Source of the DNA: Lactuca virosa
Lineage: Eukaryota > Streptophyta > Magnoliopsida > Asterales > Asteraceae
NCBI GenBank assembly: GCA_928212115.1
Contig: CAKMRJ010003334.1
Location: forward strand, 42,163,651 to 42,227,650
DNA length: 64,000 nucleotides
Direction of reading: 5' to 3'
The translations under genes and the position numbers were made by a program. The stretch's first letter is position 1; every line of letters begins with the position of its first letter. Shown piece after piece: positions 22,255-33,939 of the stretch. The notes beneath the pieces are model-generated. The model did no database searches, was not told the DNA's origin, and saw nothing but the letters and a program-made list of their open reading frames with translations.

Positions 22255-22441
22255 CAAATTCGATCTTAACACTTCTCACACCTAAACTCTTCTCTCTATC
22301 TCGTTTTTAGAGGCCATTTTGCATCCCGAGCCCCGACGACCTCGTACGCTGGCCGTTTTTGCTTAGATAACATAAAATCACGCTACTAGGGTGAGTTTCA
22401 CGGCCCCACTTTCTAATATTTCGGGGGAAAACGCATGCTAG

Positions 22442-22445
<4 letters not shown>

Positions 22446-22510
<65 letters not shown>
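22446..22510. repeat. (AT)n microsatellite
   Basis: About 32 uninterrupted AT repeats within the solo LTR. Confidence 0.95.
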
Positions 22511-22513
<3 letters not shown>

Positions 22514-24347
22514 ATTATTATGTCTATATGATAGTATATAGTTATAATAGTCGGGGTATAGTTGTTCTAAATATAATATTTTGAATATATACAACTATTA
22601 TCAACTTATCAGTATGTTAATTTACTAATGTAGATCTTGAGTTATACTTAGGATTTATATATATGTGTGTGCGATATAGTTCCGAAGTTATATTCGGAAG
22701 TTTCTATATGTTTAAGTTATAAAGTATGTTGCTATTATAGTTTTATGTCAAGATAAAACTGGATATGTTATATGTTGTTATTTGTTAGTTTATGTTAAGA
22801 TAAAACTTGGTATTGATATTGATAGTTTTATGTCAAGATAAAACTAGGAACATTATATGTTGTTATTATTGGTTTTAGGTTAAGATAAAACCTGGTTTTA
22901 CTTCAAGATATAGCTGTTATACTGCCTAAATGTTATGAAGTTAGGAGTAATGTTTAAAAGCATAGTCTAGTGACTTAGGGTTTTAGACGTGAAAATGCTT
23001 TTGTTGTTAAAGCTATAGGAAGTCGTCGAAGTCTACATGAGTAATTGTATTCCTCAACTAAGATTGGGGATCTTAGCGGAAATCCTCTGAACTATAACCG
23101 TTAATCCCGTGTGAGCGAGGAAGTCGTGTATAATTAGTATACAGGTTGACCACCCCACTTGTGACTGTTAGCTACAGTCAACCAAAAGCAAGTGATGAAC
23201 TATCCTTTTATTTGTTATTGTTCCGGCGTCGATGAAGCGTACGGTGTTGTTTCTCATGGTAAATCATGAGTGTGTTCTATTAGAGGTATTATGCCATAGC
23301 AGCGGTTATAGGCTCATGGTAGCAAATTGTTAGAAATATTATACTTTGTCGTATACAAGTATTAATGTTAAGTATAAGTTTCCCCCTACTTATACCTTAG
23401 GATTAAGGAATGTTTAGGTATAAACATTTAATTGATAAGTAAACTATTATACCTAATATACATACTAAATGTTGGAGAGTCAAAATGATACTTTCAAAAC
23501 TATACTTTTGAATGTGGAAAAATGTATTATTTTATGGAGTCAAAACCTGTGGACTCACCAACTTTATGTTGACGTATTTTAAAATGCATGTGTTTTCAGG
23601 AACTTGAAAAGCTGGTATGTATTCGAACAGAAGAAGTTTTACTATTACCTTTCTGTTCATTAAGAAGTATGTCATAGTCGGATATTATGTAATAGGTCCT
23701 AGAAAAACAGTTATGTAACTTTCAGTTATCAATAAAGGTATGTATTTTCTTTAGTACTATTCAATGTATGTTATATAACTGTGATACGAAGAATAACGTT
23801 ACACTACCCGGTGTTTCCGCCGATGGCTGGGGGTGTGACATACTCCCAAATCCCCAAATGGATAAGACTCAGAAAATTCAGAGAGAAAAGAAAGAGAGTG
23901 AAAGTGTATAATTTCGTGAGTACCAAAAAAAGAGACCAAAACTAACTTTTAGATCCTTGTCTAAAAACTATCATATGACAGTTTAAAGCTGTCACAAAAC
24001 CACCAAAACGGTCTTAAAACGGTATTTTGGAAGGAGATCAAAATGGGTCAATTCTCTAAAATTCGGATTTTTAAAATTCGATCCCAGCCAGGGGCTCTGC
24101 CCCTTGGACCCCGTCATGGGCTGCCACCCCTTGGACCCCGCTCCTAGGGGCGCTGCCCCCGGAATCCCGTTCGTTCAGGGGCTTCGCCCCTAAATGACAC
24201 TGTACTTTGATACTTGATCAAATTTAAACAAGTGTGTACTTCATACCTTCCTTACTTGTTTAATATTTATCAAGATCACTTTTGGTCAACAAAAATAATC
24301 CCATTACACTTAAATAACATTGATGATAACAAATCACCAACAGATTT

Positions 24348-26711
24348 CTGGGTTTATGTTGTATTTCCCTTAACTGAACTATAAGTCTATATGAGCGCAC
24401 AATCTCTTAGACTTCCTTTTATTCAATGCTTGAACAGACTTGAAACTATTTCTAGTGTTCTGATTGAATATATGCTTTACTTGATGAGACATCTGATATG
24501 TTTCATAATTATCCAAGACTTTCTGCAAGTCATGGTTAATTTCTTCAGTATGATGTGAGACGCATCAATATCATCACAATAATACTTCCATCAAAGTATC
24601 ATGATCAGACTAACTGGTTGCAGAGGTTACTCAGGTATGGGATCTTTCAGTATATATAATTTATATTTATCTTAAAGGTAGAACCTCAAGATATTATACC
24701 AGTTATAGAAATTTATAACCATTAAATGTTATTGTCTCTTGAAACTCAACAAGAGAGAGGTTTTGCAGGACGTAAAATTATTAACAGTTATCAACAAAAT
24801 TTAACAAAGTTTCATTTAGTATTTTCAATATTTAGTCTTTAAAAATTAATACCTTATATTGTTTCTTAAAACATTAATTTATTAAAGTCTAGGATCCAAG
24901 TAACGAAACAAATAAATGGTTAGGTGACATTTTTCCCATAATCTTAATCAAACTCGGTAGGTAGCGATTACCAATTGCATACGATATGTAACTCCTAGAT
25001 TATGGGATCCTAAACAACTATTGTTTAGTTTGGCATGTTTATCCCATCTATGCCTCAAAACTCTTATGCTTAGACGACCTTTATCACATAAGAAATTGAT
25101 CAAATCATCCATTTAAAAAACATGTGAGTTCTATTCCATAAATGGTTAGGTGACCTTTTTCCTATAAGCAAATACAAAAACACATTGACTATTTTTGACA
25201 ACTCTTATGAATATGGTGACCCAAAAATCCATATGAACTGCACAAAAATCCCAAGTGAATTTTAAATTGATTGCATAGATTTGAAGTTTTGTAAATAAGG
25301 GTTTATATATGTTTTACAATTATAGTTTATAAAAACATGGTCTCGTGAATATTGCATGCATCCAACAATTCATGTACCTTTTTGTAAAATTCACATCACT
25401 TGTTATGAGTTTCTTAAGGTGCCAAATAAAACTTTATTTTATTTGCCATTAACCGCGATCAATTATAAACTAAAATCCGGTATTTTAAAGTTTAGTCGTA
25501 GATCGGTTTTAAGAACCGGTAACAGTCTTAATAAAACTATATTTTATACTTACAACTTGGAGTTTTGGATGGGTTATGAAATCACTATTTTAAATATCCT
25601 TTTAACAATCAAAAACTTATGACTCCATGAATTTATAGAATAAACTCATTTTATTTTATAAACTCAATTTTATGCATCTTATAATAAAAGTCATATTTTG
25701 ATAAACCAAAACTTGGGTGATGATATTTATGTTTTAAATCTCATTTAGCATGCATAAAACATAATATCAACATGTTGCGTTGTGTTTAAAACACCAATAT
25801 CATATATTAAGTTTCGACGCAAAAAATAATCACTAGTTTTATTATTTTCCGTTATAGCGCTATAAACCGATTTTAGTTTTTTTAATAAAAACTTCGTATT
25901 TATTATAAAGACATGGAGTTTATACAAAGTTTAAACATCTTTTAAACCATTTCAAATATTTTAAAGTTATGTATTTATAAGTTTTACAATAAAACTATTT
26001 TCAACAAAAAATTGAGTTCAGTAAACCGGTAACCGGTAAAACGTTTTTATAAATATCCATTTATAAACATCTTATGTTATCTTTTAAATATTTTTTACTC
26101 AAACTCCAAGTGATATTGTCTTATGAAAAAATGTTAATTGACATGTAAAACTATTTTCATACATAAAACATAACATACATTTAACATAAAATAAACATCA
26201 CAATCATGCATTATAATGTGTATAAATCAAGTCATGTCTAGTAATAATTTTTGTGAGTCATCACAAGAATTATTAAGTCTTTCCTAAAGGACTCAAGAGA
26301 CACTTCAAAGGTCTTCAAGGTGGTAATTTCTTCATATTGTTACACTTAAAGTAAATACAACTAGTCTAACTAATTTTATTACAACAAATCAACAAATGAA
26401 AAATTACCTATTTATCTATTACATCTTATGAATAAATAAATGTCAACCAAATACAACATAAAGGTCCAAATGACTTGTTTATACACAACAACATATCAAA
26501 TATTATAACAAACAACTCTTTGTTTTTTTCTAAGACAACTTTTATATAACCAAAATGCATGAAAAATGGTTATATATAAAAATAAACAATTTTAACCCAG
26601 AAGTTGCAAAATAAAACAAATATGGATTTTTCTTAACCAAAAGAAATTCATGCTTGTTTTCCAAAAACCAAAGATTATAAAACATAAAAAAAATCATTCT
26701 AACATATAAAA
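24348..26711. other. Internal domain of the non-coding element, right part
   Basis: AT-rich; no credible ORF on either strand. It continues the 11947-15803 sequence after the Copia-2 insertion and should include the 5' leader of the element in the minus sense. Confidence 0.55.
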
Positions 26712-26714
26712 GAT

Positions 26715-26727
26715 GGCTCTGATACCA
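26715..26727 (-). other. Primer binding site of the non-coding element
   Basis: The minus strand reads TGGTATCAGAGCC, matching initiator tRNA-Met, one base from the 5' LTR. It proves the minus orientation of the element. Confidence 0.88.
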
Positions 26728-26854
26728 CTATTGGTTTTGATACGAAACAAAAATTTGTTTTTCACAAAAACCGGCAACGGAAGACTCAGCGGTGGAAGCA
26801 AGTAGTTGACAGGGGTAGCACGTGCTACCCCTCAATTCCTCAATAGAAATACTA

Positions 26855-26855
<1 letters not shown>

Positions 26856-26928
<73 letters not shown>
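26856..26928. repeat. (AT)n microsatellite in the hAT 5' region
   Basis: About 70 bp of AT repeats between the left terminus and the transposase. Confidence 0.9.
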
Positions 26929-26931
<3 letters not shown>

Positions 26932-27436
26932 TGAATTACGATATTACTTTTTGAACCAAACTCAAACATCATACTGTATTTAAAATAGAAGTCAGTTAGC
27001 CCATTGTGAATGATTTAGCCCAATAGCCCATTAAATTAATGTAAAAAGATATGTGTTTTTATTTTGTTTACACATCAATTACGGCAGGATTAAGAGGGAA
27101 AAAAGAAATTGATATTTTTTTTAGGTTCATATCGTTGCTACAATGCTACCTGCCGCTGCTGCTTCATCAGAAAATTTCTTGTACTTTGGCTTATTCACTA
27201 TTTTGCTATTTTTGCTATTGGCTCACTTACGCAATATGAAACAAGTAATATTTAATTTTTCAATCTTTAATGTTTTTTATTTAATGTTTAATGATTTAGT
27301 TTAATTTATTTGTTCAAATTGAAAACCTAATTAGCTAACTAGGTGTTCACTTGTATTATGTTTAAATCTTCAATTGTGAATTTTATATCTTTAATTATAT
27401 TTGTAGGGTTTAATTGGAAATTTTTTTAAAAGGACA

Positions 27437-29918
27437 TTGAATGTTGGTAGTAGTGATGAAAGTGGTGGAGGAAAAAGACCTCATCCTCAACCACAACCAC
27501 AACCTCAACCTCAACCTCAACCACAATCACAACCACAACCTCAACCACAACCACAATTACATCATATTCCACATAGTTTTGATATTAATAATCTTCATTC
27601 GGATCCAACGGATAGACCAAGAATTACATCATATCATCCAAATCAAAAGGATGAAATAAGGAGAGCATATTGGATTAAAGGACCTTCTCAACCAAAAAGC
27701 CATGATTTTTCATCAATAAAAATTGGTGGTAAGAACAGGCGTTTTGGAAAGGAATGGTTTGATGAATTTAATTGGTTAGAGTATAGCACAAAAGAGAACA
27801 AAGCTTATTCTTTATGTTGTTATTTGTTTGGAGACATTGTGGGGCAACAAGGGGGCAGAGATGTATTTGTGACAGGAGGCTTTAACACTTGGAGTAAAAA
27901 GAAATCATTGAAAGATCATGAGGGTAAAGTTGATAGTCATCACAACAAAGCAAAACAAAAATGTGAAAATCTAGTGAAGAAAAACCAATCTATTCGTGAA
28001 GCTTTTCATAAGCAAACTGAAGTTGAAGCGAGTAACTATCAAATTCGATTACGTGCTACAATTGATACTTGTAGATTTTTATTGAAGAATACGTTACCAT
28101 TTCGTGGTCATGACGAGTCGGATGAATCAATTTCTAAAGGCCTTTTCATTGAAGAATTATCATTCCTTAGGGACCATAATGAAAGCATTTATAATGTTAC
28201 TTTATAAAATGCTCCAAAAAATGAAAAGTTGACGTCTCCAAAGATTCAAAAAGAGATTGTTCAATGCTTTTCAAAAGAGATAATAAAGTCCATCTGTGAA
28301 GAAATTGGTAATGATGTGTTTACCATATTAGTAGACGAGTCTAGTGATGTATCCAAAAGGGAACAAATGGCTATGGTTTTGCGATATGTTAATAGCCTTG
28401 GATTAGTGAAAGAAAGATTTGTTGGAATTGTTCACGTGAAGGATACAACTTCTTTAACTTTAAAAGAAGCCATTGATTCGGTATTTACCAACAATAACTT
28501 GAGTATATCTCAGGTAAGAAATTATGAATTCTTTTTTTATGTACTTGAATCTTTATCTATTTTATTTCTTATATATACAATTTATTTTTGAAATAGGTAA
28601 GAGGGCAAGGATATGATGGAGCAAGTAATATGCGGGGTGCATTTAATGGTTTGAAAGCATTGATGTTGAAAGATAATCCTTCGACATATTATATACATTG
28701 TTTTGCACACCAACTTCAATTAGTGGTTGTAGCTGTAGCAAAAAAACCATGATGGTGCTGATGATTTCTTTGAGCAATTAGCTTTGGTGGTTAATGTGGT
28801 GTGTGCTTCTTGTAAAAGAAAAGATATCATACGAGATAGTTACAAGAAAAGGGTTCAAAAAGAAATTGGTAATGGTGAAATTGAGACCGGAAGAGGGTTA
28901 AATCAGGAGACTTCTCTTGTTCGAGTCGGGGATACAAGATGGGGCTCACATTATAAAACAATAATAAGTTTGAAGAATTTGTTTCCGGAGGTTATCAAGG
29001 TTCTTAAATATGTTGAAGAGGAGGGATCTAGTTTAAATAACCGAAATCAAGCGTACGGTATTTTGTCGTATTTCAAGACTCTTGATTTTGTTTTTTTATT
29101 TACACTTGATGTTGGAGATTTTTGGTCTCACAAATACCTTGTCAAAACATCTTCAAAGAAGGGATCAAAATATTTTGGAAGCGGCTTCTTTGGTAAAAGT
29201 GACGATGAAAATGTTCAAAGCTTTTAGAAATAATGGGTTTCCTTCAATGTTGGAGAAGGTATTTTCTTTTTGTCATAAACATAAATTTAAATTTGTGGAA
29301 ATGTCCGAACTTTATGTTACTCCAAGAAACCGTAGAACCAAGGTTACTAATCAACATCACTTTGAAGTTGATATTTTCAACACGGTTTTGGATATGCAAA
29401 TTCAAGAATTTGGGGACCGTTTTAGTGAAGTGAGCACCAATTTGCTTGAATACATGGTGGCTTTGAGTCCTTGTAATGCATTTTCTATGTTTGACAAATC
29501 AAAGTTGGTGAAACTAAGTGAGTTGTACAAAACTGATTTTAATGATTCGGAAAGGGTGTATCTTGATAGTCAACTTGAAACCTATTATCACTCTTTGATT
29601 GATGATGAGAGATTTTCTAATTTGAAGGGAATCGCGGACCTTTCTCGTTTGATGGTCGAAACCAGAAAACACCTTTCTTTTCCTTTGGTTTATAGGTTAT
29701 TAAAGTTGAGTTTGGTTTTGACCGTCGCAACCGCAACCGTTGAAAGATGTTTTTCCGCAATGAAGCTCTTAAAGACCGACTTACGTAATAAAATGGGTGA
29801 TGATTTTTTGAATGATGCTTTAATTTGTAATGTAGAAAAAGAAGCACTTATAGATGTTAAGATCGAACGAGTGATAGAGCGCTTTTGGAAAATGGGTAAT
29901 CGTAGAGGACAACTTTAA
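27437..29918 (+). pseudogene. hAT transposase (TTF zinc finger / DUF4371-like)
   Basis: The N-terminal 256-codon part (27437-28207) has a (PQ)n tract, then a TTF-type zinc-finger region (RAYWIKGPSQPK, YSLCCYLFG). A TAA near 28205 interrupts the protein. RNase H-like catalytic strings follow: ILVDESSDVSKREQ (first Asp), GYDGASNM and IHCFAHQLQL. A GT-AG intron of 83 bp (28514-28596) joins in frame. An A run at 28740-28746 and a T run near 29090-29097 each shift the frame. The C-terminal hAT dimerisation region reads HLSFPLVYRLLKL through TVERCFSAMKLLKT and ends at 29918. Breaks at homopolymers suggest recent death of the gene. Confidence 0.9.
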
Positions 29919-31607
29919 AAAATGTAATTATATAAGACTTTTGCGCTAGTTTGTTATTTCTAATGAAACCGTAATTAAAAAACTATCTTATTATCTTTTA
30001 TCGGGATTTTTTTGTGCTACCCCTAGCAAAAGTTTCTGGTTCCGTCACTGGGAAGACTTTAAAAATAACGAGTTTATTTTTAGTTTATAACAAAACGAAC
30101 CATCATGGATCCATTTATAGAGATTAGAATAAAATAAAACCAACCATAAGATGTTTTAGAGATAATCTTTGAAGTCTTTGAACCCACTTGGTTTTGGGGT
30201 GTTTATGAAGATAACAAATTATCAAAGTGTATGATCTTCTCTACAAGTATCCACCATCAAGAGTAAGACACTTGGAATGCTAGTTCCTTCTTGTATTCTT
30301 GAGTGTCTAAAGCCTTTAAGTGCTTAACTAAAATAAGCACTAAAGGGAACAAATCAAGAGGTCTTCTAAACACCAAAGTAAAGCAACAAACTTCAAAGGA
30401 TTGGAGCTCCTTCACACTCACGGTTTTAGAGAGACGAAGAAGGGAAGAAGAAGAGCTTCACTCTTGCAAAAATGCAAGCCTCATGCATCACTTATATAGC
30501 CCATGAAAAGTAAGGCCTAACCATTAAAATAATATAAAGTAATGGTAACCTTTAGAAGTCTGGGAGACAAAAGGTGGAAGGTTGAAAAAGCAACCTCTCA
30601 CACCATCATTATGCCTTTTAAAAAGTAAGATTCTTTATTTTTTATAAACTCCAAGTTTATAAAATATAAACTTTGTTTTTAGGTAAAAGACAAAAGAATC
30701 CAACTAGTCCAAAATGTTGTGAATGACTTATTAATTCATACCATATGAAATAATAACTAGTAATACTCTCTTATAATTATTATTTTCACAAAACAATAAT
30801 TATTCCCTAATTAAAATACAAGAATCGATATTATTTATTAATAATCATATTAATAATAAATATACAAAATGTGCCAACTTGATAAAGGTGTGACTCTATA
30901 GGATCATATATTATTAGCAATATCACTCCATAATTATTCTTGGGCATATAGATCCAATAGGTTCTAGAGTCCAAAAAAGGCAACTTAATGCATTAATCTC
31001 TTAATCCTTCAAGCCAAACAACCAAACTTTCCAGAAGACATTCTCTATCTCAGAATACCATAAAAATCATTCATTTTTAGATATGCATGTCCAATGCATG
31101 TATTAAACATAAGCTAGGTCAAAATGAAGGGAAAATGAGATCAAATCCCATGCATGACGCCCAAAACTCACTAACTCTCAAAATCCATTGAATAAAACCT
31201 TTAATGCACCACAAGGATTCATAAAGTTGCCAACTTTATGACATCCTACTATCCAAATCTTCCCAAAAATATGAGAAAATGGACAACAAGCATAGATCTA
31301 AGGCCCTAATGCATAAAGATTTAAACTTGATTAGTCAACAAGGGTCCAAAAGATGCTCAAACAGAACTTCCAAGCTTGCCAAGATGATCTTACAACCTCG
31401 AAAGTCTCCTTATTCCTTCAAGATCCACCAAGGACACAAATATGATTTCAAAAATGGAGGAAATGGATAAGGGTTTCTTCAAAAGGGCTTTGGAGGTGAT
31501 GGAGACTGAGGGTGAAGGAAACCCTAGCCCCTCGCTTCCCTTAAATAGGGTACAAGTCCTATAATTTGGGATTCGGCCCAAAATGGTCGTCACGTCGTGG
31601 CCACTTA

Positions 31608-32455
31608 GGTGTTGTTTGATTTTTCGAAGTGAAAATTCATGAAGTCTGCGGACCACCTCTGCAATCCTCTGTAGCAGAAGAGGTGGAACAAACGGCTGCA
31701 ACCTATAATAAGAAGCATGTTTGTTTTTTAACATCTGCAGACTGCTGCAGTAAACTGAAATTTAAATAAACTAATTTTATAAACTGAAAATAGTTCTCGA
31801 CACCGAAATTTAATAATTCTAGTCTTAAAACATTGAAATAATAATAAAAAGAACATGTAAAAAAACAAATATATAAAACTTTTTTTTTGAAAAAAAAACT
31901 TAAAAAAATGTAAAAGAAGCTAATAGTTTTATTCTGGAAAAAAAACTAAATTTAAAAAACATTAATAAAGAAATTAATAAAAAAATTAAGAAAGTATTGC
32001 AAACGATGTCTACAAAGTTCGTAAAAAATATGCAACTGAAATTGAAAATATTATTAATAGAAACGATAAAAAAATGCAACTGAAATTGAAAATATTATTA
32101 ATAGAAACGATAAAAAAATTAAAAAAATCAAGTTAAAAAAAATCGTGGAAAGTATAAAAATAAATTGTATCACATCCGTAAATAAAAAAATTTAAGAAAA
32201 TAAAAAGTTTTAAAAAAATAAGTTAAAAAAATAAGTTATACAAAAATTCTTAAAAAAACACTTGGAAAAAATGAAAGCTGAAGAGGTTAGAAGAGGCAAG
32301 TCAAGTGCTACGCCACGCAGCACACGCGCAGAGGTTTTCTAGTCTGAAGTCTTCCAAAAAACAAACTGCTGCAAGAGGGAAAGTGTTGCGCGTGTGTTGC
32401 GCCGCGCAGCAATAAGTGGTTTGAAGAGGTTTTTATAAAAAAAACAAACAGCACC
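31608..32455. mobile_element. Small inverted-repeat element with TTA target duplication (PIF/Harbinger-like candidate)
   Basis: Flanked by TTA (31605-31607 and 32456-32458). The left end is GGTGTTGTTTGATTTTT; the right end, in reverse complement, is GGTGCTGTTTGTTTTTT. The 848-bp interior is A-rich with no ORF, with CTGCAG and GAAGAGGTTTT repeats near the ends. A 3-bp TTA duplication fits PIF/Harbinger. A 5-bp CTTAG reading of the flanks is possible, which would change the superfamily call. Confidence 0.65.
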
Positions 32456-32615
32456 TTAGTGCCAGGTCGTGACACCCGATTAAAACACGCGACCACAAAT
32501 TAAATTGCCACGTTGTAGTGATGTCATCACCATATCGTGGCAACCCAAATTTTCTTATAATTAAATAAAAATTCATACCTTGGGATTCGGATGTTACAAC
32601 TCTCCCCCACTTGAA

Positions 32616-33939
32616 TCAGAATTCGTTCTCAAAGTCCGCTGCTACAAATAACTTCGGGTAATGCTCTTTCATCTCCTCCTCGGGCTCCCACGTCCACTCT
32701 GAACCCTTTCGGTGCTGCCATATCACCTTAACTAGACACACCACCTTGTTGCGCAAGGTCTTCATTTTCCTATCAAGGATCACGATCGGTCTCTCTATAT
32801 AGTTTAGGCGCTCATCGACTTGAATATCATCGAAGGGAACCACCGCGGAATCATCAGCTAGATACTTACGCAACTGAGAGAAGTGGAATGTGTTGTGGAT
32901 ATGGTTGAGTTCATCAGGCAGGTCCAACCGGTGCAACCTTGCCGACCCGGATGGTAATCCTGAAGGGACCAATATACCGGGGGCCAACTTGCCCCGCTTC
33001 CCGAACCAGATGACACATTTCCAAGGTGACACCTTCAGAAGCACGTAATCTCCTACCTGATCGTCGTCGTCGGTCAGCATAACTCTTTTGGTGACTTTGC
33101 GCGGTCTGCAGTCAACCTCGCACCTGATGAATCAACTCGGTGGTCCTGATGGTCCTGAGTACTACCTTCGTACTCCCCATAACCCGATATCCAACCCCCC
33201 ATAACAAACCGGGGTCCGACATTTCCTCCCGTACAACATCTCAAAATGTGGTCGATCAATACTGACGTGAGAACTATTGTTGTAAGTGAACTCAGTCAGT
33301 AGAAGATAAGTATCCAACTCCCACCAAAATCCAGCACACACGCCCTGACCATATCCTCGAGTGTCTGAATAGTTTGTTCACTCTATCTATCGGTCTGGGG
33401 ATGATACACTGTGCTAAAATGCATCTGAGTACCCAAGTCCTCATGAAGTTTCCTCTAAAACCTGGAGGTGAACCGAACATCTCGATCCGAGACCACCGAA
33501 ATTGCACTCCATGTCGAACCACCACCTCCATGATGTATATGTCAGCCAATTTCTCGGCGGAAATGCTCTCATCAATAGGTATGGAATGAGCACTCTTGGT
33601 CAATCTATCAACGATGAACCAAATGGAATCAACCCCACGTGTCGTCCTCGGTAACTTCGTGATAAAATCTATTGTGGTCTTCTCCCATTTCCACATAGGA
33701 ATGGGTAACGATTGCATCTTGTCATGGGGTCTCTAATGTTCAGCCTTGACTTTCCGGGAAGTTAAGCACCGCTCCAAAAACCATGTTATCTCCTTTTTCA
33801 TACAGGGCCACCAGTAACTCAACTTCGGATCCCTATACATCTTCGTGGCCCCCGGATGGATCGAACACTTTGATTTATGAGACTCCTCCAATATTGTATG
33901 TTTAACCCCCTCCAGCAATTGGGACCCAAACCCTACCAC
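32616..33939 (-). pseudogene. pol: Element A integrase and chromodomain-like tail
   Basis: 33733-33939 has the integrase zinc-binding region (HPGATKMYRDPKLSYWWP and CLTSRKVK). 33292-33717 has the core start (TTIDFITKLP, DSIWFIVDRLTKSAH) and is then scrambled by frame changes before the second catalytic Asp. 32616-33080 carries LLKVSPWK, NTFHFSQLRKYL and the chromodomain-like VKVIWQHRKGSEWTWEPEEEM, ending at a stop near the PPT. Such tails in chromoviruses are thought to guide integration to particular chromatin. Several breaks make this non-functional. Confidence 0.85.

Larger units (their letters stand above)
21577..23840 (+). mobile_element. Solo LTR (2.26 kb) inside the Copia-2 LTR
   Basis: Starts TGTAACACTAG, ends GGGTGTGACA, and is flanked by a perfect TACTC duplication (21572-21576, 23841-23845). 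There is no internal domain, as expected after LTR-LTR recombination. Length and termini suggest a Gypsy-type element. It carries a motif array, a TATA box and an (AT)n tract. Confidence 0.92.
15809..24342 (-). mobile_element. Copia-2: decayed Ty1/Copia nested in the non-coding element
   Basis: Perfect GATTT duplication at 15804-15808 and 24343-24347. The 3' LTR is 15809-16387 (579 bp). The 5' LTR is 21494-24342, which returns to about 580 bp once the solo LTR and its duplicated TACTC are removed. The PPT complement AACCTCCCCTATT follows the 3' LTR. Gag-pol fragments from 21470 down to 16921 on the minus strand are in Copia order. Multiple frameshifts and a tandem duplication in gag make it inactive. 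Confidence 0.92.
21494..24342 (-). repeat. 5' LTR of Copia-2, split by a solo LTR
   Basis: LTR bases are 21494-21576 and 23846-24342; the TACTC at 23841-23845 duplicates 21572-21576. It matches 15809-16387 with scattered substitutions. Confidence 0.9.
26787..30050 (+). mobile_element. hAT DNA transposon with degraded transposase
   Basis: Perfect 8-bp target duplication GGAAGACT (26779-26786 and 30051-30058). The termini are inverted: the left begins CAGCGGTGGAAGCA and the right, in reverse complement, begins CAGTGACGGAACCA. Subterminal GTGCTACCCCT occurs at both ends. The transposase region shows a TTF-type zinc finger and a hAT C-terminal dimerisation domain. The 3264-bp length suits an originally autonomous hAT. 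It interrupts the 5' LTR of the non-coding LTR element. Confidence 0.94.
10975..30959 (-). mobile_element. Non-coding LTR retrotransposon (LARD-like or decayed Copia)
   Basis: The 3' LTR is 10975-11935 (961 bp). The 5' LTR is 26729-26786 plus 30059-30959 (about 959 bp once the hAT insertion is removed). The LTR begins TGTTGGATC in the minus sense and ends CCAACA. A PPT complement (ATCTCCCACTT) lies at 11936-11946, and a PBS complement (GGCTCTGATACCA) at 26715-26727. Flanks GGTTT (10970-10974) and GGTTC (30960-30964) are a near-perfect 5-bp duplication inside element A's LTR. With Copia-2 removed the internal domain is about 6.3 kb and holds no ORF I can recognise. The AAGTGGGAGA PPT context resembles plant Copia elements (inference). 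Confidence 0.82.
26729..30959 (-). repeat. 5' LTR of the non-coding element, split by a hAT transposon
   Basis: LTR bases are 26729-26786 and 30059-30959. The interruption is the hAT element 26787-30050 with its 8-bp duplication. The inner end reads TATTGG instead of TGTTGGG, so the LTR terminus has mutated. Confidence 0.88.
10027..32598 (-). repeat. 3' LTR of element A, split by nested insertions
   Basis: Real LTR segments are 10027-10974, 30960-31607 and 32456-32598. The first gap is the non-coding LTR element 10975-30959 and the second is the small element 31608-32455. Dispersed CACGTCGTGG-like motifs lie in the LTR (about 10796-10845, 31588-31602, 32465-32540). CTATTTAAGG on the minus strand near 31540 may be its TATA box. 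Confidence 0.8.
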
